A stretch of 64,000 nt of DNA from assembly GCA_035079385.1 (NCBI GenBank), contig JAVHKY010000023.1:5348001-5412000 (forward strand), read 5' to 3'. The notes beneath the pieces are model-generated. The model saw only the letters and a program-made list of their open reading frames with translations. It did not search any database and was not told where the DNA came from. The stretch's first letter is position 1, and each line of letters opens with the position of its first letter. Made by a program: the position numbers and the translations under genes. The DNA is from Aspidiotus rigidus. Taxonomy: Eukaryota > Arthropoda > Insecta > Hemiptera > Diaspididae. Of this stretch, positions 11,027 to 22,775 are shown one piece after another.

Positions 11027-11575
11027 GTGGCCGAGTTAGGGAAAAAACTAATTATGTTACTCGCACTCACTACAGGTCAGAGGGTCCAAACACTTTACGA
11101 GATTGATCACATGAAGACACAACAGTCACAAATCGAAATCTTTATCCCAGCCACGCTCAAGACGTCTCAGCATAAAATACCCCAACCAGTAATATTTTTA
11201 CCCTTCTACACGGAAACAAAATTATGCGTAGCCAGCGCCCTGCGGGAGTACATAAATCGTACAAAGTCCGTCAGAGGAGGCGAACAGGAGCTATTTATCT
11301 CCAACAGCCCTCCACACAAGGCCGTGTCGAAACAAACACTTGCACGGCGGATAAAGGAGACCTTGACAAAAAGTGAAATTGATCCCAGCTTTTTACCTCA
11401 TTCGACCAGGCATGCATCAACCTCCGCAGCGCTAAGGGGGGGGGGACGTCAGTGGAAACTATACTCAAAACAGCCAGTTGGACTGCCCAATCAAAGACCT
11501 TCGCAAATTTCCATAACAGAAAAATTGTACCAGAGTCTGGTTGCTTCGCTCAGGCACTCCTGAAACGATGAGGAA
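11027..11575 (+). pseudogene. Tyrosine recombinase of the DIRS-type element, inactivated
   Basis: The frame opens with a KLIMLLALTTGQRVQTLYEI segment and reaches a LPHSTRHASTSAA segment containing the H-x-x-R catalytic pair of tyrosine recombinases. A run of about ten G then breaks the frame near 11440. In the shifted frame the sequence continues to TFANFHNRKIV and stops. DIRS recombinases normally have a Tyr nucleophile in F-x-x-F-Y-x-R at this place, whereas here the residue is His. The frameshift and the loss of the nucleophile mark a dead copy. Recombinase-bearing DIRS, PAT or Ngaro subgroups cannot be separated from this fragment. Confidence 0.75.
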
Positions 11576-11639
11576 AAAAGAGGGAAACTCTATTTTTTTG
11601 TTCTTCAAAGACCGAAGAAAGTAGGCTCAGATAATGTAG

Positions 11640-11935
11640 TTACTCTAAGTCGATGTGGCTTTGAATATCTACATGTGTGTTAGGTTCGGAGGGGGAATGA
11701 AATACAATTGCCTCCCCGCCCGACTGGTGCTTACGTGTTACCCTGCCCAACTTGGCTTTCACATCGACAGCTGTAGAGGAATGATAGTTCCAGGAAGATG
11801 GACGAGGAAGGAGTACTCGGTACCTGCCGGCTTCGTTTTTCCTGTGTTGCTACACTGTAGCGAAGTAGGACACTACATGTGTGCTAGGTTTGAAGGAGGA
11901 TCTCATATAATTTGAATTGAACAACACCAGGTAAG
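11640..11935 (+). mobile_element. 3' terminal region of the DIRS-type element with split direct repeats
   Basis: CTACATGTGTGTTAGGTTCG occurs near 11669 and a variant, CTACATGTGTGCTAGGTTTG, near 11873, about 204 bp apart and both followed by a GGAGG-rich stretch. Direct repeats downstream of the recombinase are a structural mark of PAT/Ngaro-like members of the DIRS order. The assignment is by position and structure only. Confidence 0.5.
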
Positions 11936-12004
11936 TTCAATTTTACAATTAAGTGTTGGAATCAGGCTGAAGAGGATAGTCAAAACAGCAATATCCACCT
12001 GTCT

Positions 12005-13095
12005 ATTTTGCGCGCCGTCAGCCTCAACGTGAGAAATGCGTTCAACACGATTCCATGGGAGAGGATATTTGAAATCTTCATGGACTCAGAAGTGCCTGCA
12101 CACTTGTTCAGAATGATCAGCAGCTACCTTAGCTGTCGAGAAATCCAAGCAGAGACGTCTCCTGGTACAGTAAAGGGCCTAGATACATGTGGGGTACCAT
12201 AGGAGTCTCTTGTGGTGGGTCGCCTTCAACGGTATTTTCAAGGTGAAGCAGCCACCAGGAGTTAAGCTTATTCGCTATGCCGTTGGCACACTGATGGTAT
12301 GTATTGCCGAAATAACCGTAGCGGTAGAGAGCGGGCTAAACCAAATCCTAGAGGCAGCGACGCGTTGGATCGAGTCGGCTAACCCGCAGTAGGCAAGACG
12401 CAAGCCATATTATTCACGACCCGTCGAAAGCTCAGTCCACCGACCTTTCGCCTAGAAATTACAACCAAGAAGGTGATGAAGTATTTCGGCTTCTGGTTTG
12501 ACTCAAAGCTGAAATCCAGGCACCGTTTCCTGTTGGCAGCGGGAAAGGCGGGCAGAGTATTTACATACCTGAGCCGCTTGATGACAAACCTGGGAGGGCT
12601 TAGAGACGAGAAATATAATGATGAACACCGCCTTATCGATCCTTCAATATTGGTACTCTAGTACAGGCCAACTCCATGAAGATAGCGAGCGCACAAAAGG
12701 AAAGAGATGGAAAAGATCCAACAAGAGTTGCGATAAGGTCTGTTAGTGCCTACCGCACGGTCCTTGCGTATTAGCACTCTTTGTTTGAGAAATGGAAAGC
12801 AAGAATTGCCCACAGTGCGCTAGGTTAAATCGACGACCCATGTATTATGTACGACCTTGATGAGGGAATGAACCGAGACCATGTTCAGTTGAACTTTCAT
12901 CTGACGCCGGCTATTTCAACAAGTAAGTGCCTTCATAAAAAATTGAGAAAAGCTGAGCAGGTGACGTGTTTGCATTGCGGTCAAAAGCGGGAGGATGAAC
13001 CACAGCACACCTTATTTGAGTGTAAGGCGTACTTTCGTGAGGAAGATAGTTATAAACAGGCAGTTGGTGGAATAGGGATACGAAGGACATAAAGT
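12005..13095 (+). pseudogene. Dead non-LTR retrotransposon fragment, R1-like (reverse transcriptase to C-terminal zinc knuckle)
   Basis: Four successive frames give SLNVRNAFNTIPWERIF (RT motif A region), YLSCREIQ, RYAVGTLMVC (motif C region), KYFGFWFDSKLK and finally CLHCGQKREDEPQHTLFEC, a CCHC-type C-terminal finger. The order and wording match the R1/LOA group of insect LINEs. Motif A has Asn where Asp is needed, and the YADD box reads YAVG, so all catalytic Asp residues are lost. Stops and frameshifts separate the pieces. It is an old, inactive copy. Confidence 0.7.
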
Positions 13096-13099
13096 TGGA

Positions 13100-14370
13100 G
13101 GTTAGGATGAGTTTTCTATAGAATATAGGGAGTTCCACACCATCTGTGCACAAGCTCGATGCGGGGCCGGAACAGAACCGAGAGCAAATCTAAGAGAATG
13201 GCTTTGAATAGGGACTAGCAATTCGAGGGCTGATTTAGAAACTAAGTTGTAGACCGAGGCTCCGAAGACCAGTCGAAAGAGTACGGACTTCTGTAAAGTT
13301 GTAGGCTTAATGGATATGACAAGCATTTTATTACACTTGGGTGCAATTTGATTTTAGAATTTACTTTTTTGAAACCCATTACGGTTCAATGTACCTAGTA
13401 AAGTAATCGAACAATATCGCAACTCGTAACATGCGACATGAATTTAGGCAATATTATTTCTGACAGAAAGGAACAGTTCGAGACTATATCTTCAGTTTCA
13501 TAAATTTATTGAATACGAACATGAGATCCCCCAGTCAAATTGCGACGACGTTATCATTTATAATACATAATATTTATTTTCTTTGAAGAAGAAATGGATA
13601 GGTTTGGGAATATTTTATTGTCAGGGATTTTCTTTTTTTCTCATAATAATGAAAACGCTGGCTGGGGAAACGATATTTTTTACCGATTCGAAATAGGTAA
13701 AGAGATGAATAACATTTGCAATTTTTTTTTTTTTATTCCGTCAATTTTTGTGTGTTACTACTACGTTCATCGAGAATAATATGATGTGACTAGAAAATAC
13801 GAATTTGAAAAAACCACGAGGATAAAGTGAACAGGGTTATGGACAGGTTAATCCGCAAAAAAAAAAAGAAAAATTTTATTGTACCGTAATAAGTTATATC
13901 AATTGTCGAACCATTTCTAAATGAGAAAAACAAAATCAAATACTGTGAAAAGAAAGAAAAAAAACTCGCAGCCTATTTTGTTAGCTGTTCAGGGTTGCCT
14001 TCAAACAGGGAACCTTTGTTCATACTTTTTCTACATTAAACTTCGTTCCTTACCACTTTAGAAGTTTATGCTCGAGAGTCCAAATTTCTTCACGTTTCCC
14101 CTATCTCAGATACAGATCAATATTCGAAATTTTTCGAGTCCTCCGTATAGCTCAGAGTCTGACGTTCTCCCGATCTTTCTTTTCAAATTTCCTCTCTCCA
14201 GGAAACAGGTTTCCGGTTAAAATGTTTTAGGGGCTCCAGCCCTTGATCTTAGAGCATCACTTATCTCCCCTCTATCACTTTTCTCTTCTGTAGCCTCACA
14301 TCTACAACTCAAAGAACGAAGTTCTAACAGGGAACTTGTTCTATGTTTTTTTTTTTTTTTGAGAAATTTG
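13100..14370. other. Gene-free interval carrying a dispersed repeat
   Basis: No recognisable gene. The segment 13965-14025 (CTCGCAGCCTATTTTGTTAG through CAGGGAACC) belongs to a dispersed repeat also seen near 18930-19000 and 26069-26155. T and A homopolymers are frequent. Confidence 0.5.
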
Positions 14371-14379
14371 CCGTGCGCC

Positions 14380-14570
14380 GTCCGGAAAAATTTCGAATCC
14401 TATTGTATACAGCTTGGAGGATAAAATTTTTCCAAGTCCCTATTCTATCATAATACAGCTCAAGAGTCACAATTTTTCCAAGTCCTCCTCCTATCATATA
14501 TAGCTAAAAAATCGAAATTTCTCCAAGTCCCTTCCACTTTCGAGCTATAATATATAACAAGACAGGGACT
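14380..14570. repeat. GAGCTATATATGATAGG-family copies, reverse orientation
   Basis: Four degenerate units with ATTTTTCCAAGTCC and CCTATCATATATAGCT are seen, the reverse complement of the 1660-2210 block. Confidence 0.7.
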
Positions 14571-14574
14571 TATC

Positions 14575-15006
14575 AAATCTGCGAAATTTGTACCTCAATT
14601 TTATCTTCAATTTGAGCCCCTAGTCAACTTTTTACGGTTTTTTTGAGCCAAGTTATGGGCCAAAATGTGCCAAAAATTTACCAATTTGCCAAGATTTCCG
14701 AAGTAAAAAATTGTAAATTACTCAACTTTGTAGGGTTATTCAGATATTTTTTTCGGAATCAGCGTGAAATTTCACTTTTGAATAACGTAAAATATGGAAA
14801 TTTAAACGATTTTTAATTTTTGAGAATGTCAATTTTTAGCACACTTTGGTCCATAACTCCGCTGAAAAATTATGTAGAAAGTTGGGTAGGGGCGCAATTT
14901 GAAGATAAAATTGAGATACAAATTTTGTAGATTTTCGCGTTTTTGTGGTGGAGTGAATTTAGCGCAATCTCCTATTTAACTGGTGACATCTTTCTGGTCC
15001 ACCCGG
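14575..15006. mobile_element. Short palindromic element, family of the 19640-22675 foldback
   Basis: The right end reads AACTGGTGACATCTTTCTGG then TCCACCCGG followed by TA, the reverse complement of the left end of the large element at 19640. The two halves are inverted copies of each other: TACCTCAATTTTATCTTCAA at about 14590 pairs with TTGAAGATAAAATTGAGATA at about 14900. It lacks the tandem array of the large copy, and the left terminus appears truncated. A TA next to the terminus suggests TA-type target duplication. Confidence 0.7.
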
Positions 15007-15340
15007 TATAGCTCGAGATTCGAGAAAAATTTAGACTCTCAAACTATATTATACTACACATAGGCTCATAGTAGGTCTAGGCCTTCTTTATACTAGCTTT
15101 ATCTAGGTCGAAGCTTCCTTGAATTCTCAACACCAAATCCAATGGTTCCCTGCGTTCCTCGTTCAACTTCGTTAAGGAAGCCGTCGTTTTTCCTAGTCCT
15201 GCCTCTCATAATTATATTCAGCTCAAAAGTCGAAGTTTTTTCAAGTTCTCTGTATAGGCTCGATGTGTTCGGTACCGTTGCAACTCGAAGTTGGAGTATG
15301 TTTTATGACGAGATTTTTTTTCCGAGTGCCTCTAATGACA
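15007..15340. repeat. Composite dispersed repeat
   Basis: Repeats the module seen at 2110-2345, including CTAGGCCTTCTTTATACTAG and TTCCCTGCGTTCCTCGTTCA, joined to one GAGCTATATATGATAGG-type unit. Confidence 0.65.
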
Positions 15341-16240
15341 CCAACCTCTCATGAAATTGCGCCGACCCTTAATAGCCTCATGTATCTGTATAGCTATTAA
15401 AAATTTATTTACACTTCCGGCTTTGACTATTTCAATTTTAAAACAAATCACGAGTTGAAAAACGACGCGTTACGAACGTCTTCGTTCGTCTTCGGGTTTC
15501 GGAAATCGAAAATTCTCTTCTTTATCATCTATTTCATTCCAAGTAAGGTCGGATCTTTCTAAACCCCTTCATCCTTTGTTGAACACTAAGCTATTTTCAA
15601 AAATACTTGAATTACATCAAGGTCATGAACGCCGTTAAAATTTCAAGGTTGATACTCTCGCTCACGGGAATCCTCACTTTCCCATTAGGTCTTAAGGACC
15701 CACTTTATGACGTCATTAAATGGACGAAATCCCTCAGATCAAAATATATTGCAAATATACCAAGTCAGCAGCCAACACAATAATACCAAGATAACCAATC
15801 TTCCAGTCTAGTAAACACTAACCTAGTCCAATGAAAAAAAAAAAAAAAAAAAAAATGATTACGACCTATTTTTCTTGGTAGTCTCTCATCTTCCTTCGCC
15901 TTCTAGGATTCATACGACTCGAAAGTCAAATTTTTTGTAAGTTCATCTCCTTGTAAAGGTTAGGTCAATTTTTGCCGGACGGCGTACGATGGGATGCCAA
16001 CATTAATTTCAAAAAGACAGACAGGTTTCCTGTTAAAAGACCTCCATAGAACAGGTTCCCAGTTGAAATTTCGGCTTTCGATCATTGAAATTTTATCCTT
16101 AAGTCTCCCTCCTATCATACAATCATAGTACGAATGTCGAAATTCTTCCAAGTCTTCTTCACAGCTCGAAAGTCCCAATTTTTCCGAAATTCATCTTCTA
16201 TCATAATTATACAGCTCTGGAGCCAACATTTTTTCAAGGG
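15341..16240. other. Gene-free interval with scattered repeat copies
   Basis: No recognisable coding sequence. It has a poly-A tract near 15835-15856 and degenerate CCTATCATA/CTCGAAAGTC units of the dispersed family at about 15890-16230. Confidence 0.5.
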
Positions 16241-16344
16241 CATACCTTTAATCGCACGCCTCAAAAAATGAAATTGCCCGCCTATTGATAACACGCCAAG
16301 GAAACAAAATTGACACGCCTAAGAAATGTATTACACGGATAAAA

Positions 16345-16560
16345 AACGAAGTAAGTAGTGCACACATCCTCATATAAGTTGTGCACTCAAGATCCAAAAC
16401 ACTGGAAATCCTATGAAACGGACAAATACACAAAGTAAGTAGTGCACACATCTTGATACAAGTTGTGCACACAAAATCAAAACACTCAAAATCCATTGAA
16501 GAGGACAAAAACACCACCATGTAAGTAGCGCACACATCTTATATAGTGCACACTTAAGAA
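16345..16560. repeat. Tandem repeat of about 85 bp, 2.5 copies
   Basis: Units start with AAGTAAGTAGTGCACACATC near 16349 and 16434, and a partial unit starts near 16519. Each contains a TATAAGTTGTGCAC-like inner copy of the same TGCACAC theme. The minus-strand open frame over this block is a product of the repeat. Confidence 0.75.
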
Positions 16561-16639
16561 CATGCAGAACAGTATGCGATCTACATTTAATTCATTCAAC
16601 TATAATATATCAAGTAAGTGAACCTGATACAGGAAGAAG

Positions 16640-18990
16640 AAACAGGAAAGAAGATAATGGAATGCTTTGGTTATTGACAAGACATCGTAAGCCTCAAGGC
16701 AGCATTCCAAGTGGAGTTTTTTTTTTTTTTTACCATCATCATATATTTTATAAAGACATTACAATATTGATACATATTAATGCAATTAACAAATATAAGT
16801 TTTCAAATAATTTACAACGGCTAAGCCCAACCGCTTCTTGAATAAATCTGAGTTCAAGACTACATGGTACCTGCCTTCATAATAACAAACGCCGAGAAGA
16901 GTCGAAATTAACATCCGCCTACCACTTGACATGTGCAGCGTGAAAAGTTTCCTGAAGATCGAAAGGAAGCTCCAAATGGGCCTGAAGATTAGACTCCATC
17001 AAGAACCTTGATTGCCAAAAAGGGCCTGCGAAAAGGAAGAGTGGAATTGGCAAATCACGGGAAGGATCAGAAGTGCAAATATTGTCAAAACGGCGAACTC
17101 TTGAATACAAGTCAATAATGAAACGTCCGCGGCTATTGCACTGATCCATATAACTACCGCGCATCCCCTTGGCATCATACTTCTGCCGAATCATATATTA
17201 TTTTGACGACGAACCTCAGTATTTGACCAACCAGTAAAGATCTCACGACAATGCTCGAAATCCAATGCATTAACCAACTGACTCGACTGACTCCTCCGGA
17301 GTGGAACAACTGGGAAAACACCTCCATCAACAGTCATACCTCACTCATAAGGAGTTTGAGGTTTATTATGGGGAGGCAGTCTCTACTGTCAAGCCCATCC
17401 TGACTGGAGTTCCTCACAATAAATGCAGCAAAATCATCTTCTTTTGAAATGCGGGTCGTGTGCCAGTGGCGTTCGTCATGGTTTCAACGTCGTGTCAGTT
17501 TTTTTCTATGGCGGGAGGGGAACTGGCGGTCAATATAATTTTATGAGGCGTGCACTTATATATTTCCCTTTTTCAAGTCCACTGTCCATACGTTAGGTCT
17601 ATATACATATATTTTTAAGTCCGTCGGTTTCCTGGCACCCTCGATGAATGCCCCCCTGAAGAATCATCCAGTTTTTTTACTCGCACAGGTTGAATCCATG
17701 GCTCTCCATTCCTTGAAAAAATTAAAATTACGAAGTCTATTCTGCTCCCTTATCTACGAAACATAGCCTATTAACGGTCAAAAATGGCAATAAAATGAGA
17801 TGGACAAATACATAATACAATTTTGTAATTTCAATTGATTTTCAGTCGAGATTTTGGAGCATTTTATGAGTTCAGCAAGGTCCGCTTCGCAAATGTTGCC
17901 AAAAAGTAATGAAATTTATGTGATATTCTGTGAAATAATTGTAGCGAGTAAATTCTTTCGGTGTTTGTACGTACTGAAGGTTAAAGTTGAATGTTTTCGA
18001 GTATCGATCTTTTACTATCTGTTTACCAAATTTCCTGGATTTCGAAAGCTTTTAAAATTTTTATTCTCTCAGTAACTAGTATTTTTTCGAGATATAACCA
18101 TTCTCTAATGCATATCATCATCTCCTCCAACCCTAATTTAAGGATAGGTAGCGAAGTATTGTTAACAGGAGTGTCCTAATTGTGTGTCCTGAGTACCTGT
18201 GGTGTACGAGTTCTCAACCACAAGAGGCTTTAATAGTGCAGTGTTGGCGACGGCAACTAAAGTAGGACCATCGGAAAGATTAAATTTACAGCACGGCTTA
18301 TGCACAACAGAGCGTAAGGCTTATTTCAGCGTGATGGCATGCTGAGACGGGGAGATTGGTCGTTGTCAACATATAAAATAATTAATACAGCACGCTTGAC
18401 AAATTAATGGCAGAGATAGTTTTCGGTCAGCATCGAGTTTCATGTAGCGAAATCTATTTTACCAACCAATTCCTTATATGACGGTAAATGAAAACAGAAC
18501 AAAACGCCTCGAGTGAGACGTATTGTTACGTATGCAGGGAAACACGCAATATCTATTGAATCATTTTACACGTAGATAGAGAATCCATTTTCGAATATCA
18601 TTAAAATGCAGAAACATAAACAGCAAAATTATTAGCGCTGCGACGAAACATGATATGAAAATGGTCTTATACCTCCAAAGTTTATTCAGAAGAAGAAAAC
18701 TCGCCGACAGTTATAATTAGACGGATCCAAATAAGAGCAACTTTTAACAGAATTTTGATAACCTGATACGCACATCAACTTTTGGGCTGAATGGTTTAGA
18801 AACTAAAAGCATTTTCATCAATCTCAAATAGTGTAAAGTGTTTGGAGAAATTTAACGAAATCCCCTCTCCCATTATACACTACAGATGGAAAGGATTCTC
18901 TTATATTTATAAAGATAGAAAAAAACTCGGAGCCCACATCGTGACCCGCTTGGGGTTGCCTTCATGAACTTTGTTAATTGACACAAACAG
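16640..18990. other. Interval without a recognised gene; degraded frames only
   Basis: On the minus strand 16919-17194 encodes 91 residues containing RGRFIIDLYSRVRRFDN, and about 17195-17340 continues in another frame with a TVDGGVFPVV segment. This looks like a decayed mobile-element protein, but I cannot assign the family. The remainder (17,200-18,900) shows no domain, no clear splice-supported exons and no RNA gene. Confidence 0.4.
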
Positions 18991-19635
18991 GGAACCTGTT
19001 TTATCAGAGTCACTATATTGTTTTCTTGTTCCTAAGTAGCTTGAGCAAGTAGCCTAAAAATTTCAAACTTCAGCCTTCATCATACTAGGCCAATAATGAT
19101 TAGTCAGAAACATTTCGACTTTTAGCCTTTGTTGAGCCTAATACTATACTAGGCCTATAATAAGGTAGCCTAAAACATTTCAAACTCCAGCCTTAATTAT
19201 ACTGGGCCTAACCTCATGACTAAAATTTGTAAATAAAAAAAAAAAAAAAAAAAAAATGAAAGGAGATCCAAACAAAACAAATTAAAATACTATACTAGGT
19301 CTATAATGACTAACTGATATATACTAGGCCCAGAATAACTAACCTAAAAAATTATACTATACTAGGCCTATCATGACTAGCATAAAACATTTCGAACATT
19401 AGCCTTCATCATAATAGGCCTATAAGAAGTAACCTGAAAAATGTCAAACCTTAGTCTTCTTTATACTAAGACTAATATACAATACTAAGCCTATAATAAG
19501 TAGCCCAAAAATTTCGAACTCCAGCCTTCATTATACTAGGCCTATCATGACTAGCCTGAAAAATTTCGAATTTTAGCCTTTGTTATACTGTACTAGGCTT
19601 GATATACAATATAACTAGGCTTAATACATACAGTA
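18990..19635. repeat. Degenerate tandem repeat with TACTAGGCCTATAATGACTA units
   Basis: About ten copies of a unit of roughly 45-60 bp. Each is built of ACTAGGCCTATAATGACTAG, a CCTAAAAATTTCGAA stretch and a CTTTAGCCTTCATTATA stretch. A poly-A run at about 19236-19256 interrupts the array. It ends at the left terminus of the large foldback element. Confidence 0.75.
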
Positions 19636-19639
19636 TATA

Positions 19640-22600
19640 CAGGGTGGGGCAGAAAGATGTTACCAGTTGAATGGGAGCTTGCGCTAAATCTGTCGTAGCG
19701 CGAAAACGCAAAACGTTAGACGTGTACTTTAAGTGTACGAATTTTCTATCTCAATTTTATCTTTAATTTGAGCCACATCCGAAGTTTCTACGACTTTTCT
19801 GAGCCGAGTTATGGACCAAAATGTGCCGTAATTTAACAGCAGGGGTTCCCAAAGTTGTAAATTATCGAAAGACAATTTTTCCTATTGAAAAAATTGCGTT
19901 ATCTCCAAAGTGTTACCCTATCCTAGAGTGAAATTTAGCGCTGAATCTGAATAAGATTGTTAAAAAATTCTGCGAAGCACCAAAATGGGTTTATGGGCCC
20001 GAAAAGGGTCAAAATTTTCCCAAAATGATAAAATCGCCTAATCTTTGAAATTTTTCTTGATTCTGAGATAAAATTTGGCGCTGAATCTGAATAAAATTGT
20101 TAAAAAATTCTGCGAAGCACCAAAATGGGCTTATGGGCCCAAAAAGAGTCAACATTTCTCCAAAACGAAAGAAATTGACTAATCTTCAAAGTTTTTCGTG
20201 ATTCTAGGGTAACATTGTGTGCTTAGTTGTAAAAAAAACTGTTGAATAATTTTTCGAAGCACCAAAATGTGTGCAAGTGCCCAAAAACGATTACAATTTT
20301 ACCAACTTCAATTTCATTTGGTTCTTATAGAAATCGAGCTTTGAAAGAACAAAAGATTGGTCGCGGGTGGGAAAAAATGCGAAAACTCTCGTTCTTTCAG
20401 ACAAAGGAAGGTATGCTACCGCAAAGTTGGTCTTCTGTTGCGTGCCCGCGATGAAAGTCCCACTCATGTTTGAAGCAGTGCGAAAACTTTTAGATTCAGC
20501 CAATGGGAGGTATGATACCGCGAATTTGGTCTTGCTCGTGATGAGATATCAGCTACAGTTCAGTATTTGATTGAGGCAGACGAATGCCCGGAATTGCTCG
20601 GGGCTTCACCCGCTGAAAGGAATGATGTCCTCAAGATTGTCTTCTGTTATGAGCTTGCGGTGAGAGGTCAGGTAGGACCCCCTGTTCAATAAAGGCGGAT
20701 AAATCCGAAAAATTTCCCGTGGAGACCCGTGAAGTAAGGAAAGGTACTAGGAAGATTGTTGTCTGCCATGAGCTCGCGGTGAGAGACCAGTTGGGAGCCC
20801 TGTGTTTGATCTAATTGGGTGAGTACGGGAAAATTCTCGTTGTTTCAGGCAAATGTGAGAAACATACCGCGAAGATCGCGTTCCAGTGTGACCTCGCCAG
20901 GAGAGAACTGTAACAGCCCAGTTTTATCTAGGCAGGTGAATTCAAGAAAATTCTCGTTTCCACAGCCAGTGCTGGGAAGGATATCCCGAGACCGTTGTTC
21001 GTTAAGCTTGCCGTGAGAGAACGATGAAGGCCCTACGTTCGATAAGGCACCGGATCCGAGAAAATTTTCGTACCTTCCCGCGAGGAGGGAACGATACTGT
21101 GAAGCTCGTCTTTCGTCATGAGCTTGCGGTGAGAAAACGATCGAGGCCCCGTGTTTGATAGAGGCGGGCGGATGCGAGAAAATTCTCATACATTCGCGCG
21201 AGGGAGGGAATGATACTGTGAAGCTCGTCTTTCTTCATTAGCTCGCGGTGAGAGAACGATCAAAGCCCCAGGTTTGACGGAGGCAGGCGGATGCGAGAAA
21301 GTTCTCGTAGATTTCCGCGACGGAAGGAACGATACTTTGAAGCTGGTCTTTCGTCATGAGCTTGCGATGAGCTGTAGCTAATCGCTCATCACGAGCAAGA
21401 CCGAATTCGCGGTACCCTCCCATTGCCTGAATTAAGAAGTTTTTGCAGTTTGACCCGCTTCGCTCATAGGTAGGGCGTCAGTTGATCTCTCATTGCAAGC
21501 ACGCAATAGAAGACCAACTTTGCGTTCTTTGCCGAAAACAACGTGAGTTTTTACACTTTTCCCCCTTTGATCATACGCAGAGCCCTAGTCGATCTCTCAC
21601 CGCGAACCTTCAACGGAAGACGAAGTTGTCGTCTCCTGCCAATCCCCAAATGAGGAGAATTTCCGCAATTTCCTCTTTCGGATCTGTCACCCGACGCTAG
21701 TCGATCTCCCATTCCGCAAGCACTCAACGGAAGACGAACTGAACGATATTCCTTCCACCCCCTGAATCAACAATTTTACTGCAGAATGATAAAAATTTGT
21801 CATTTTTCATTTTGGAGATCATATAAGCCCATTTCAGTATTATTCTCGGACTCGGCGCTAAATTTTACTTCAGAATTGAAAACAACTCTTGAAGATTACG
21901 CAACTATTCATCTTGGAGGAATTTTGATTCTCTTCGAGCCCATCAACCCGTTTTGGTGTTCCGAAGTATTGTTTAAGCATTTTTTTTTTGGACTCAGCGC
22001 GAAATTCCACTTGAAAAATCGAATTAAAATTTAAAAATTTGAACAATTTTCCAATTTGGGAAAATTTTGACCCTTTTTGGCCCCATTAAGCCCTTTTTGG
22101 TGCTTTGAAGAACTCTGTGAGCATTTTTTTTTTCGAACTCAGCGCAAAATACCACTTGAAAATCGAATTAAAATTTGAAAGTTTGAACGATTTTCCGATT
22201 TGGCGAAATTTTGACCCTTTTTGAGCCCATTAACCCATTTCGGTGCTTCGAAGAAATTTTCAAACATTTTTTTCGGACTCAGCGCGAAATTCCACTTAAA
22301 AATCGATTTACAATTCAAAAGTTTAAACGATTTTCCACCTTGCGGAAATTTTGGCCCTTTTTGCCTCTATTAACCCATTTTGGTGCTTCTTAGGGTTTTA
22401 TTACTATTTTTTTCGTTTTCCCCGTCCAAATTCACTTAAGAAACAATAATTCAATCATTAAAATTTTCGAAATTCAGTTCAGTACTGTAAATTAATTAAT
22501 TTTCAAACCCTATTTTGGGAACCCTGACGATTTGGTGAATTTTCGGCACATTTTGGTTCATAACTCAGCTCAGAAAAGTCGTAGAAAGTTGAATAAGGGC

Positions 22601-22675
22601 GCAAATTGAAGATAAAATTGAGATACAAATTTTTTGGATTCGAAGTATACGTCTAAAATTTCGCGTTTGTCGGAG
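19640..22675. mobile_element. Large foldback element, 3 kb, with a 118-bp tandem core
   Basis: The left terminus is CAGGGTGGGGCAGAAAGATG after a TA. The left arm then runs through TATCTCAATTTTATCTTTAA, a GCACCAAAATGGG-rich spacer repeated several times, and into the tandem core. The right arm repeats all of this in reverse: GCAAGACCGAATTCGCGGTA at about 21400 mirrors 20520, GGTGCTTCGAAG spacers lie at 21950-22390, and TTGAAGATAAAATTGAGATA at about 22605 mirrors the left end. The right arm stops near 22675 without the terminal bases and is replaced by the dispersed GATAGG-type repeat. No transposase is present. Several sub-repeats per arm, each carrying an ACTCAGCGCGAAATTCCACT-like sequence, show further internal duplication. 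Confidence 0.8.
20365..21370. repeat. Tandem core of about eight to nine 118-bp units
   Basis: The landmark GCTTGCGGTGAGAGAACGAT or variants recurs near 20661, 20780, 20898, 21014, 21130 and 21249, giving a period of about 116-119 bp. Each unit also has GCGAGAAAATTCTCGTA and ACCGCGAAGNTCGTCTT parts. The short frames on both strands in this block come from the repeat. Confidence 0.8.
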
Positions 22676-22775
22676 GAAGAAAATTTTCTAAGTCCCCTTC
22701 CTGTCATACGTAGCCCGGAGGTAAACATTTTCCCAAGTCCCACGTTTTGCCTCCCGGCGCCCGTCATTCTTCTTC
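22670..22775. repeat. GATAGG-family fragment at the truncated foldback end
   Basis: Contains AAGTCCCCTTCCTGTCATA and CCAAGTCCC units of the dispersed family, placed exactly where the right arm of the foldback element breaks off. Confidence 0.55.

Noticed and set aside
16919..17340. A functional host gene on the minus strand (91-codon frame with RGRFIIDLYSRVRRFDN)
   Set aside because: The reading frame changes between the two parts and there are no suitable splice sites. It is more likely a decayed mobile-element protein, but the family could not be named.
16345..19635. Regular spaced repeats that could be mistaken for a CRISPR-like array
   Set aside because: Units are degenerate, spacers are not unique, and the genome is eukaryotic. 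They are satellite-type tandem repeats.
20819..21423. Open frames of 61-114 codons in both directions over the 118-bp array
   Set aside because: Products of tandem repetition; unit length variation (115-119 bp) changes the frame between units.
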